Positions 5,893 to 12,558 of a stretch of 15,269 bases of DNA are shown in pieces. The stretch's first letter is position 1; every line of letters begins with the position of its first letter. This DNA comes from Peptococcaceae bacterium UBA3933 (GTDB lineage: Bacteria; Bacillota; Peptococcia; Peptococcales; BICA1-8), in NCBI GenBank assembly GCA_002385805.1, contig DGEF01000098.1:666-15934 (forward strand), given 5' to 3'. The translations under genes and the position numbers were made by a program. The notes beneath the pieces are model-generated. The model made no database searches and was not told the DNA's origin. It worked only from the letters and a program-made list of their open reading frames with translations.

Positions 5893-6837
5893 CTAATATA
5901 AATGTTGTCCTTCCTTAACTAAACTAGGATTTAAAATAATCTCTGTATAAGGCTCCAGGCCATTGACCAGGAATCGGTCATTATTCTCACTGATTATGTC
6001 CACTTCCTGCCAAAACACGAAACCCTTTCGCACCCAATAAACACCGATTTCTCCGTTTTCTCTTTCAACTAAAGCTTTCTTGGGAATTAAAATACCATTT
6101 CCTTTTTCTAATATAATTTCCACAGGTTCTATTCTCACATTAAACAAACTATACCAAGTTTCAGGAACATTAACTAAAACTTGTGCCGTATTGCCTATCC
6201 CTTTTAAATCAATAATAGGTGCACTAAGTCTTTTATCCAATCTAGTGAATACCAATTCGAGCAATTGTCCTTTTTTTATGGGTTCAGTAAATAAATTCAG
6301 AGGAAATTCTAAATAAAGCTGTACATTGGCTAAATTATTAATTATTTTACAATATCTACTTCCTTTTTCTACCATATCCCTTTGGGTATTGTCAATAGCT
6401 TTGACTTTTATGCTCTGAATTTTTTCACTATCTAAATTCGCAAATTCTCTAGGATTAAATAATTCTTCCCCACCGTCGATAATACAAGAAAGAACTCCGG
6501 AAACAGGTGCTTGGACTACCATCGGTCTTCCTGCTTGAAGAGATGTTCCTCCGGAAGTATGTATCTCCAAAATAGGCATGTCCTTGTGCACTTTTTGTCC
6601 GGGTTCAACAAGCAAATTAACCCGACCAGTTGCCGGAGCAGTAATTACTATTTCATCACGTAAGACGTAAGCTTCTGTCGCAAACTTTTTTTCAATAACC
6701 CCCTGTTCAACTAATTCCGTTTGCACCATTAAATTTAACACAAAATTATAAATACTGTTTCCTAAAAACCAAAATATAACCAGAAAAAAAATTAAGCGAT
6801 AGTATTTTATTTTTTTCTTTTTTTTCTGAACAACCAT
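5893..6837 (-). CDS. HlyD-like single-pass membrane protein of the division cluster
   Basis: 314 residues. A Lys-rich cytoplasmic start (KKKKKIKYYR) is followed by one transmembrane helix (about 13-35), so the bulk lies outside the membrane. Residues about 60-130 hold two half-motifs of a biotinyl/lipoyl-like fold (ITAPATGRVNLLVEPGQKV and VVQAPVSGVLSCIIDGGEEL), as in HlyD/MFP adaptor proteins. The C-terminal part has beta-rich repeats (ILIPKKALVERENGEIGVYWVRKG, GLEPYTEIILNPSLVKEG) like the adaptor barrel domain. The long alpha-hairpin of true tripartite efflux adaptors is absent and no ABC or RND partner is adjacent. Tight linkage with ylmE-sepF suggests a role at the division septum or envelope, but this is inference. 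ATG at 6835-6837 behind AAGGTG. Confidence 0.75.
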   Translation of the reverse strand: MVVQKKKKKIKYYRLIFFLVIFWFLGNSIYNFVLNLMVQTELVEQGVIEKKFATEAYVLRDEIVITAPATGRVNLLVEPGQKVHKDMPILEIHTSGGTSLQAGRPMVVQAPVSGVLSCIIDGGEELFNPREFANLDSEKIQSIKVKAIDNTQRDMVEKGSRYCKIINNLANVQLYLEFPLNLFTEPIKKGQLLELVFTRLDKRLSAPIIDLKGIGNTAQVLVNVPETWYSLFNVRIEPVEIILEKGNGILIPKKALVERENGEIGVYWVRKGFVFWQEVDIISENNDRFLVNGLEPYTEIILNPSLVKEGQHLY

Positions 6838-6900
6838 TTCTTACACACCTTGGTTAAACTAGGTTGCTATTTAACTTTTTTTCGACAACATTTAAGAGAA

Positions 6901-6919
6901 ATCCTGCTGTTGGCAGGAT
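6901..6919. repeat. Short hairpin in the leader of the HlyD-like gene
   Basis: ATCCTGC-TGTTG-GCAGGAT, a perfect 7-bp stem with a five-base loop. On the minus strand no T run follows, so it is not a terminator for the upstream gene; it would lie in the 5' untranslated RNA of the HlyD-like gene. Confidence 0.5.
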
Positions 6920-6944
6920 ATGTAGATATTTTTTCTGTTTCTAT

Positions 6945-6975
6945 ATAAAAAAGCAAGCCAAAAATAGCCTGCTTT
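6945..6975 (-). terminator. Terminator after the zinc-ribbon gene
   Basis: Minus strand AAAGCAGGC pairs over nine positions (one G-T) with GCTTGCTTT, followed by a T-rich run. The 5' arm overlaps the stop codon at 6974-6976. It should separate ylmD plus the zinc-ribbon gene from the HlyD-like gene and the rest, though read-through is possible because no clear promoter is visible in 6838-6944. Confidence 0.75.
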
Positions 6976-7213
6976 AAAACAATTTAAAGGGAACAATCAC
7001 CCGTTCTTCATAAATACACTCTGGACAGGAGAACAAATGAATGCAACTATTGATTGATTCCTGCAGGATGGGTATGTCATCCTGTTCTTCATAAGGACTG
7101 TAAGGTGTATATAAGTCTTCTATCCTTCCCATATCCTTCATGTTCTGCTGACAGTAAGGGCATATTTCATCAATACTCATTAACCCATTACAAATAGGAC
7201 AACCGTACTCCAT
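6974..7213 (-). CDS. Small zinc-ribbon protein of unknown function
   Basis: 79 residues with seven cysteines. C5-x2-C8 and C18-x2-C21 form a clear rubredoxin-knuckle zinc ribbon (CPIC... CPYC). C57, C63 and C66 (SCPEC) form a partial second site. The middle (about 28-55) is acidic and Tyr/Pro-rich (YTPYSPYEE), probably flexible. ATG at 7211-7213 with AAGGAGA upstream. It follows ylmD and is closed by its own terminator. It may be a nucleic-acid-binding or adaptor protein; I do not recognise a named family. Confidence 0.75.
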   Translation of the reverse strand: MEYGCPICNGLMSIDEICPYCQQNMKDMGRIEDLYTPYSPYEEQDDIPILQESINSCIHLFSCPECIYEERVIVPFKLF

Positions 7214-7237
7214 ATAATTTGCACTCTCCTTCTTGTA

Positions 7238-7267
7238 TTAAGGTTGAGGTTTAGGTTGAAGCTTAAA
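7238..7267. repeat. Period-6 telomere-like repeat array
   Basis: Five hexads in register: TTAAGG, TTGAGG, TTTAGG, TTGAAG, CTTAAA. It lies between ylmD and the zinc-ribbon gene and is the same family as 2505-2528. It is followed by an AAGCTT...AAGCTT inverted pair (7259-7264 and 7282-7287). Confidence 0.75.
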
Positions 7268-7371
7268 CTTAGTATAGGCTAAAGCTTATTAGGTAAATTT
7301 TATTGGACAATTGTTATGCTGAATATTGTGATGCAAAATTAAGATTTCCAGTGAAACATATTTTATTCAAC

Positions 7372-8199
7372 CTAATCGACAAGCATAATCAAAGCGGCTA
7401 TGCGTCCTGTTTTACCCTCACTATATCGATAAGAAAAAAGCAGTTCCGGATTACAATAGGTACAAATTTCGGCTACCGTTATCTTCACGTCGGATATTCC
7501 CGCCTCCAGCAACTGTAACCTATTGGCTTCCCATAGATTTAATTGAGCTTTCCCATTACTTTTAACTTTCATAAATTGAGCCCAGTTAGAAAATTGTTTC
7601 TGAAATTGCTCAATTACAGGTTTGTCTACCTCGTAGTGACAGGGGCCTATTGAAGGACCGATGGCAGCCAAAATATTTTTCGGTTGGCAACCATACACTT
7701 CTTTCATTTTAGCCACAGTTTTTTGACCAATCCTTAAAACTGTGCCTTTCCACCCTGCATGAGCAATACCGATGACCTTTTTTACAGGGTCAAGAAACAT
7801 TAACGGAACACAGTCGGCGAAAAAAGCAATTAAACCGATACCTGGTTTATTTGTTATTAAAGCATCTGTTTCAGGAATGGCACTATCCTGATCTAAGGCA
7901 CCTTTACCTATATCCAGAAAATCTACGTTTTGAATGTTATCCTTATGAACCTGCTTTCCTGCCACCAGTTTTTCCGGGCTAAAGCCCAAAGCTTGACAAA
8001 ACCGGTATCGATTGGCCAGTACAGCATGATAATCATCACCGGTATGAAAACCTAAATTTAAGCTGTCAAAGGGTTCAGAGCTGACACCACCATAACGAGT
8101 ACTGAAACCGTGGATAACTGAACCCTTTTCCTCAAAAGCCGGGATTATATAGTACCGAACACCCATTTTCTCTTCCAATTGAAAACCTTTATTAGCCAT
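7372..8199 (-). CDS. ylmD: YlmD/PgeF, multicopper-oxidase-fold purine nucleoside phosphorylase
   Basis: 275 residues, the normal length of the YfiH/LACC1/YlmD family. Members phosphorolyse purine nucleosides with a zinc-dependent site, and E. coli YfiH also edits peptidoglycan precursors. The metal-site residues are all present: H85 in GKQVH, C130 in FFADCVPL, and H147 in IAHAGW. Other family blocks are HGFSTRYGGVS near the start, TDALIT, AAIGPSIGPCHYEV and the C-terminal RYSEGKTGRIAALI. ATG at 8197-8199, preceded by a G-rich site. It has its own promoter (8241-8269) and begins the division neighbourhood, as in the Bacillus ylmD-ylmE-sepF order, but here two extra genes separate it from ylmE. 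Confidence 0.95.
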   Translation of the reverse strand: MANKGFQLEEKMGVRYYIIPAFEEKGSVIHGFSTRYGGVSSEPFDSLNLGFHTGDDYHAVLANRYRFCQALGFSPEKLVAGKQVHKDNIQNVDFLDIGKGALDQDSAIPETDALITNKPGIGLIAFFADCVPLMFLDPVKKVIGIAHAGWKGTVLRIGQKTVAKMKEVYGCQPKNILAAIGPSIGPCHYEVDKPVIEQFQKQFSNWAQFMKVKSNGKAQLNLWEANRLQLLEAGISDVKITVAEICTYCNPELLFSYRYSEGKTGRIAALIMLVD

Positions 8200-8240
8200 A
8201 AAATCCCCCCAACCGCTTATTTACTAATCTTACTTAATTA

Positions 8241-8269
8241 ATTTTACTTACTTCATCAACATATTTCAA
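8241..8269 (-). promoter_or_regulatory. Promoter of ylmD
   Basis: Minus-strand TTGAAA (8264-8269), 17-nt spacer, TAAAAT (8241-8246). It is the only good promoter seen upstream of the ylmD-to-divIVA series and may feed the cluster if the terminator at 6945-6975 leaks. Confidence 0.7.
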
Positions 8270-8299
8270 AGCCAGAATAACTAATAAATTATTTCGTTA

Positions 8300-8318
8300 T
8301 TACTAATAATATTAGTAA
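8300..8318. promoter_or_regulatory. Perfect 19-bp palindrome, candidate operator
   Basis: TTACTAATA-A-TATTAGTAA, nine-base arms around one base. It lies in the 140-bp divergent spacer, 22 bp before the start of the plus-strand membrane-protein gene and about 30 bp upstream of the ylmD -35. Length and symmetry fit a dimeric helix-turn-helix regulator (for example MarR type). The half-site TATTAGTAA recurs at 14672-14680 upstream of the DUF438 gene. Confidence 0.6.
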
Positions 8319-8339
8319 CTTAGATAAGGTGGTGAAATA

Positions 8340-8840
8340 TTGTTTAAACTAGAAAGAAAAAAAGAGTTTTTACAGGGTTCCATTGCCGGCATAATTGCTG
8401 CAATTATCAAATATATCTTCAATGAATTAATGCAATTCCTTAAGTTAGCCAAGTATGATAATAATGCTACTGCCTTGGGTATGGTCTTAAAAACCTGGGA
8501 AAATAATATTATTTACTGGACTTTTGGCTTTATCTTGGCTCTTTTTGTGGGAGCATTTTTCGGAGTGATAATTGCTTTTATCTTTCGTTACATTTTAAAT
8601 GAAAACTACTACTTGTTTAAAGGAGCAGGAATAGGGATAGGTATATTTTTACTTAACTTTGGAGTTTTCTCTAAAGTTTTTAATTATCCCCCCGATATGC
8701 AATCAAGTTTAGGAGATGTAATTTCTATGTTATTAAGCCTCATCCTTTACGGCGTAGTTACAGTTTACATGTTAAAGATACTAGGTTTTTTTCCCAGTCA
8801 GGCAAGACCCAATTTAAAACTTGTTCGTAAAATTAAATAA
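8340..8840 (+). CDS. Unrecognised four-helix membrane protein
   Basis: 166 residues, with a TTG start at 8340-8342 after AAGGTGG. Predicted membrane segments: about 12-36, 57-82, 91-112 and 124-148, with short charged ends (KLERKK at the start; RPNLKLVRKIK at the end), so both termini are probably cytoplasmic. No catalytic motif, signal peptide or transporter signature is visible. It resembles in layout the small uncharacterised YqhR-type membrane proteins of Firmicutes, but I cannot confirm membership. It is divergent from ylmD behind a perfect palindrome and is followed, after 88 nt, by an MFS exporter gene with a masked ribosome site. Confidence 0.75.
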   Translation: MFKLERKKEFLQGSIAGIIAAIIKYIFNELMQFLKLAKYDNNATALGMVLKTWENNIIYWTFGFILALFVGAFFGVIIAFIFRYILNENYYLFKGAGIGIGIFLLNFGVFSKVFNYPPDMQSSLGDVISMLLSLILYGVVTVYMLKILGFFPSQARPNLKLVRKIK

Positions 8841-8855
8841 GGGATGCTTATCCAG

Positions 8856-8923
8856 AAGCTTCCTCCAGAAACATGTTGTGCTATAATAGAATTAAAAATT
8901 TAAAATTATTCTGGAGGAAGCTT
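8856..8923 (+). promoter_or_regulatory. 15-bp perfect inverted repeat masking the MFS ribosome site
   Basis: AAGCTTCCTCCAGAA (8856-8870) is the exact reverse complement of TTCTGGAGGAAGCTT (8909-8923), separated by 38 nt. The right arm contains the GGAGG of the MFS gene, and pairing is perfect over 15 bases. RNA reading through from the upstream gene would hide the site, whereas RNA started at the promoter inside the loop lacks the left arm. Confidence 0.85.
8879..8887 (+). promoter_or_regulatory. Extended -10 promoter of the MFS gene
   Basis: TGCTATAAT: a perfect TATAAT at 8882-8887 with the TGn extension. No good -35 is present (the position falls in the left arm, TTCCTC at best), which an extended -10 can tolerate. 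The expected start is near 8894, inside the loop of the inverted repeat. Confidence 0.65.
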
Positions 8924-8928
8924 AAACT

Positions 8929-10344
8929 ATGCCCCAACCTACCGCTACCGTTAAGAAATACAGCCAAATTACCATTAGCCTTGGTTCTTTTTTTGTCCCT
9001 TTTATGCTCAGTGCTCTTAACTTGGCTTTACCTGCTATCGGTCAGGAATTTCACACCAGTGTTTATCTTTTAAGCTGGGTTACCTCCGGATATATTCTGG
9101 CAGCCGCAGCTTTTTTAGTCCCTTTTGGACGTTTTGCTGATATTAACGGTAGAAGAAAAATTTATTTATATGGTATCTCTTTATTTTCCTTTTCTGCTCT
9201 TCTGTGTAGTTTAGCCTGGTCCATGAAGGCATTAATCGCCTTTCGCATACTACAAGGCATCGGGGCAGCCATGATTTTTTCAACAGGTATGGCTATCCTT
9301 GCCTCAGTTTTTCCACCGGAAGAAAGAGGAAGAGTATTGGGTATAAACGGAGCCTGTGTTTATACCGGCCAATCTTTAGCTCCCGTGCTTGGAGGAGGAC
9401 TTACCCAGTACTTTGGCTGGCGTTTTATCTTCTTCTTGATGTTTTTAGCAGGTCTTTTAATTATTTATATAATCAAAGCTAAACTGAAAACAGAATGGAT
9501 AGGTGCTCCTCAGGAAAAATTTGATACTCCCGGTGCACTTCTATATACGATAGGAATAATAATTCTCATGTATGGTTTTTCTTCCCTGTCTCATTGGACG
9601 GGAGGAAAATATTTCTTAATCATGGGAATATTAGTTATGTTTCTTTTTGTAAAACAAGAGTTAAATACACCTAACCCCATCCTCCAGGTCAGTCTGTTCA
9701 CGCAAAACATTACCTTTACCTTTTCTAATTTGGCTGCTTTTATAAATTATAGTACAACTTTTGCCATTGCTTTTTTACTTTCCCTTTATCTACAGGTAGG
9801 CAGAAGCTATGACGCTAAAACAGCAGGCTTTATCTTACTGGCCCAACCGGTTATTATGGCTATATTTACACCTCAAACCGGGAAACTTTCTGATAGGTTT
9901 CAACCACGGATTTTAGCTTCTTTAGGTATGGGCATTACAGCCCTGGCACTCTTCTTATTTAGCTTTTTAACTTATGATACCCCTATTTGGCTGTTAATGT
10001 GTTATCAAGTGATTGTCGGGTTAGGCTTTGCTTTTTTTGCAGCACCTAATAATAACGCAATCATGGGTTCAGTTCCCTTAAAATTTTCCGGAATTGCCTC
10101 CTCTGCCATTGGAACCATGCGTCTCACCGGTCAAACCGTAAGTATGGCCGTAGTCACTTTAGTTATAACTAGCATTGCCGGTGATATAGAGTTAGACCCT
10201 ACCCATGCGGATTTATTTTTACAAAGCGCAAAAGTTTCTTTCCGTATTTTTGCTCTCACCTGTTTTGCAGGTATTTTTGCTTCCTTGGCTAGAGGAAATA
10301 TAAAATATACTAATAAATTAGTGGAAAAAACAAGAGAAGTCTAA
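8929..10344 (+). CDS. MFS exporter, DHA2 (EmrB/QacA-like, 14-helix) family
   Basis: Inner-membrane proton-driven antiporter that likely exports drugs or other small amphiphiles. 471 residues, the usual DHA2 length. Helix 1 has the family phrase FMLSALNLALPAIGQEF. Motif A is GRFADINGRRKI in the loop after helix 2, and helix 4 carries FRILQGIGAAM. The antiporter motif C region is GINGACVYTGQSLAPVLGG, followed by WRFIFF. A second motif-A-like loop, GKLSDRF, lies in the C-terminal half. ATG at 8929-8931 with GGAGGAAG eleven bases upstream; that site is inside a 15-bp inverted repeat. Substrate unknown. No repressor gene is adjacent. Confidence 0.9.
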   Translation: MPQPTATVKKYSQITISLGSFFVPFMLSALNLALPAIGQEFHTSVYLLSWVTSGYILAAAAFLVPFGRFADINGRRKIYLYGISLFSFSALLCSLAWSMKALIAFRILQGIGAAMIFSTGMAILASVFPPEERGRVLGINGACVYTGQSLAPVLGGGLTQYFGWRFIFFLMFLAGLLIIYIIKAKLKTEWIGAPQEKFDTPGALLYTIGIIILMYGFSSLSHWTGGKYFLIMGILVMFLFVKQELNTPNPILQVSLFTQNITFTFSNLAAFINYSTTFAIAFLLSLYLQVGRSYDAKTAGFILLAQPVIMAIFTPQTGKLSDRFQPRILASLGMGITALALFLFSFLTYDTPIWLLMCYQVIVGLGFAFFAAPNNNAIMGSVPLKFSGIASSAIGTMRLTGQTVSMAVVTLVITSIAGDIELDPTHADLFLQSAKVSFRIFALTCFAGIFASLARGNIKYTNKLVEKTREV

Positions 10345-10359
10345 TATAAAATATCACAA

Positions 10360-10428
10360 CTGCCCTTTACTCTTTAGTTAATTTTTCTGTAAGAAGGGGG
10401 AATAATATTCTTACCAAATAAAGGGCAG
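10360..10428 (+). promoter_or_regulatory. 10-bp inverted repeat abutting the ferritin-like gene start
   Basis: CTGCCCTTTA (10360-10369) and TAAAGGGCAG (10419-10428) are perfect complements, 49 nt apart. The right arm covers AAAGGG and the first bases of AGGTG, the two possible ribosome sites. A weak promoter (TTAATT at 10378-10383, 17 nt, AATAAT at 10401-10406) lies in the loop. The design repeats that of the MFS gene. Confidence 0.6.
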
Positions 10429-10437
10429 GTGCTTCTT

Positions 10438-10890
10438 TTGAATAGAGATAAATTAATTAAAATATTGAACTGGTTTTATAGTTTAGAAGTAAATCAAGTT
10501 GATTTATACCTAGCTCAAAGCAAACAGGTTGAAGATATTTATATAAAAAAGGCATTAGAAAGGATAGCCGAAATTGAAGAACAACATGTCAAAAATATAG
10601 CTACCCAAATTAAAGAATTAGGCGGCGAACCAACATTTATTGGTAAAGTGCTGGCTCCCATAACCGGCCAAATATCCGGTAGGATTTTAGGTTGGGCTGG
10701 AATTATCAATATATTGAAAGTAAACATAATGTTAGAAAAAAAAGCCATGGAAGACTATAAAAAATTTATTTTAAAAGTTAATGACCCCCAACTTTTTGAT
10801 TTGCTCTGGAGCAATCTGATTGACGAAGATTTACACACCTCCTGGTTTACCAATAAAGTTAAAGAATTAATAAAAAATGAGAACAATTAA
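10438..10890 (+). CDS. Ferritin-like diiron protein, Coq7-like
   Basis: 150 residues of four-helix bundle. A full carboxylate-bridged diiron set is visible: E17 (helix 1, SLEVNQ), E47-x2-H50 (helix 2, EIEEQH), E100 (helix 3, MLEKKAMEDY) and E130-x2-H133 (helix 4, IDEDLH). The spacing and the Gly/Pro-rich link between helices 2 and 3 (about 62-88) resemble Coq7-type hydroxylases rather than storage ferritin. An oxidase, peroxidase or oxygen/iron-handling role is likely; ubiquinone is not expected in a clostridial host. The start used is TTG at 10438-10440, six bases after AGGTG; GTG at 10429 is possible and adds three residues. It ends in a strong bidirectional terminator. Confidence 0.8.
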   Translation: MNRDKLIKILNWFYSLEVNQVDLYLAQSKQVEDIYIKKALERIAEIEEQHVKNIATQIKELGGEPTFIGKVLAPITGQISGRILGWAGIINILKVNIMLEKKAMEDYKKFILKVNDPQLFDLLWSNLIDEDLHTSWFTNKVKELIKNENN

Positions 10891-10917
10891 CTTCAAAAGG
10901 TTAATTGTTCTCGTTTT
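10874..10917. terminator. Bidirectional terminator between convergent genes
   Basis: GAGAACAATTAAC (10879-10891) pairs perfectly with GTTAATTGTTCTC (10900-10912) around an eight-base loop, with flanking AAAA and TTTT extending it. It overlaps the last codons and stop of the ferritin-like gene and ends three bases before the stop of the M23 gene. Confidence 0.9.
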
Positions 10918-10920
10918 AGT

Positions 10921-12054
10921 TTAAATATAGTTCCAGGGGTTACGAGGAGTTCCGTTGACAATTACTTCAAAATGTAAATGAGAGCCGGTACTCCTTCCCG
11001 TAGAGCCTACCGCACCGATTCTTTGAGCGGTAGTCACCCGTTGACCAACTTTAACATAGATTTTTGATAAATGAGCATACCGGGTTTTTAATCCACTACC
11101 GTGGTCAATAACCACATTTAACCCGTAAGCGCCGTTCCAACCTGCTTCGACCACTTTCCCATCACTGTAGGCATAGACAGCCGTTCCGTGTTTTGCAGCA
11201 ATATCTACTCCCGAATGAAAGCTTCTCCTGCCAGTAATCGGGTGAATCCGATAACCAAAATTACTGGTCACCCTTTTTCCCTGAACTACACCGTAATTTA
11301 CACTACCGCCCCGTGAAACGGTAGTTTTCGTTCCAACTTTAACTACTGCCGTTACCGGCTCTTTGATTACCTTTTCCTGAACAACCTCAATTTTAGATTG
11401 AAAACCGTTAATCAATTGGATATTATAGGTAACTTCCTTTTCCCCCTCAACACCTTCTTTAATGACTTTCTTCTGACTCCTGTATAAACTGGAATCTTTT
11501 TGGTACTCAGTGTTAAAAGGTATTGTTTCGATAACGGTATTCTCTAATTCAATTACCACATCCAGTACAGGCTTAAAGGGATCAATCACCAGCTTGTCTC
11601 CCGGATAAATCCTTTCCGGGTCAATATCTGGGTTTAAGATTTCCAATTCAGCCAAAGAAATACCGTGCTTCTTAGCTAAATTCCATAAATTATCCCCTTT
11701 TTGTACTTCTATGTAAGTAGCTTCTTTTTCCTTAGCATATATTTTTTCTTTGGCCTGGATGAGTGAACTGAAATCTTCCGGATAAACTTCGACTTCTATT
11801 ATCTCTACTTTTTGTTTAAATTCTATGTTTTTGATTTTAGCATTTTCGTCAATACCTTCTAAATACTGATTTTTATATTCAGAGAGTATTTTTTCCAGAC
11901 CCTCTTTATCAGCAACAATAAACCAGGGTTCTCCCTCAACTCTAAATTCATAGCCAATTTCTTTAGATAAGTATTTGGCTAAAACGGGAAAACTGCCTAT
12001 AATCGGGATAATTATAATAATTAAAGCTATTAAGAGATTACGTTTGTTTCGCAA
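10921..12054 (-). CDS. Cell-wall peptidase: LysM-G5-M23 (LytM-type)
   Basis: 377 residues, exported or membrane-anchored by a hydrophobic N-terminus (about 6-26, NLLIALIIIIIPIIGSFPVLA). Domains: a preceding region of unknown fold (30-112); one LysM peptidoglycan-binding domain (about 114-158, QKGDNLWNLAKKHGISLAEL ending in YPGDKLVI); a G5 domain (about 164-242); and an M23 peptidase (about 262-372). All LytM-type ligands are present: H280 and D284 (HSGVD), H361 (HLHFE) for zinc, with H328 (YAH) and H359 as catalytic histidines. An active peptidoglycan endopeptidase in wall growth, division or sporulation is expected. Start TTG at 12052-12054 after AAGGTGAG; an even stronger AAGGGAGGTGA lies 50 nt further upstream without a matching start. 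Confidence 0.92.
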   Translation of the reverse strand: MRNKRNLLIALIIIIIPIIGSFPVLAKYLSKEIGYEFRVEGEPWFIVADKEGLEKILSEYKNQYLEGIDENAKIKNIEFKQKVEIIEVEVYPEDFSSLIQAKEKIYAKEKEATYIEVQKGDNLWNLAKKHGISLAELEILNPDIDPERIYPGDKLVIDPFKPVLDVVIELENTVIETIPFNTEYQKDSSLYRSQKKVIKEGVEGEKEVTYNIQLINGFQSKIEVVQEKVIKEPVTAVVKVGTKTTVSRGGSVNYGVVQGKRVTSNFGYRIHPITGRRSFHSGVDIAAKHGTAVYAYSDGKVVEAGWNGAYGLNVVIDHGSGLKTRYAHLSKIYVKVGQRVTTAQRIGAVGSTGRSTGSHLHFEVIVNGTPRNPWNYI

Positions 12055-12270
12055 AAGTTACCACTCACCTTACTTTTTTCTTTTTGAAAATTTGTTTTAC
12101 TCACCTCCCTTATAAAAATAGTACATATGGATAATTTTATCATAAAAGACTTCTTCCGAGAATGATAATATCTTTTACATTTCTTGACTTATAATCCTTG
12201 GAAAAGCCAGTATAAAAAAGAGTGGTTTTTAACAAAATAATGATGAAAAACTTAAGAAAGGGATGAAAAA

Positions 12271-12519
12271 ATGAGCCAACACATCCATTGTATCGTTAAT
12301 GACTGTGAATACTGGAAACAAGGTAACATGTGTGCTGCTAATGAAATCTTAGTTGCTACAGATAAATTCGGTGCTTCTCAACCGGACAAAGTAGATGCCA
12401 CCATGGCCAAACAATTAACACCGCAAAATGCTGGAACCTGTATGGAAACTTGCTGTAAGACTTATGTGCCTAAAGGTTCCAATAAACACACAGTTGATGG
12501 TGTTAATAAATTATTCTAA
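12271..12519 (+). CDS. DUF1540 cysteine-rich small protein
   Basis: 82 residues. The DUF1540 motif is clear: C7-x4-C12, then YWKQGNMCAANEILV with C21, and a C-terminal cluster with C57, C61 and C62 followed by a TYVP-type end. The six cysteines suggest metal binding or a disulfide core. The family is common in clostridia and often tied to spore or stationary-phase genes, but its function is not established. ATG at 12271-12273 after AAAGGG; an earlier ATG at 12262 stops after two codons. TTGACT at 12184-12189 and TATAAA at 12211-12216 are too far apart (21 nt) for a good sigma-A promoter, so another sigma factor is possible. Confidence 0.85.
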   Translation: MSQHIHCIVNDCEYWKQGNMCAANEILVATDKFGASQPDKVDATMAKQLTPQNAGTCMETCCKTYVPKGSNKHTVDGVNKLF

Positions 12520-12529
12520 ACTTTTTACT

Positions 12530-12558
12530 AAAAAGAGTGGGTTAACCCACTCTTTTTT
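12530..12558. terminator. Bidirectional terminator, perfect palindrome
   Basis: AAAAAGAGTGGGTT and AACCCACTCTTTTT are perfect complements with a TTAA centre (12530-12557), and a T run follows on both strands. It serves the DUF1540 gene on plus and the YczE-like gene on minus. The latter's stop codon (12542-12544) is in the centre of the hairpin. Confidence 0.92.

Noticed and set aside
7303..7518. Plus-strand open frame at the 3' end of ylmD
   Set aside because: Overlaps the conserved C-terminus of YlmD antisense and resembles no protein.
12120..12220. Sporulation sigma-factor promoter upstream of the DUF1540 gene
   Set aside because: CATA-like and ATA words occur but no pair has the right spacing and match; left undecided.
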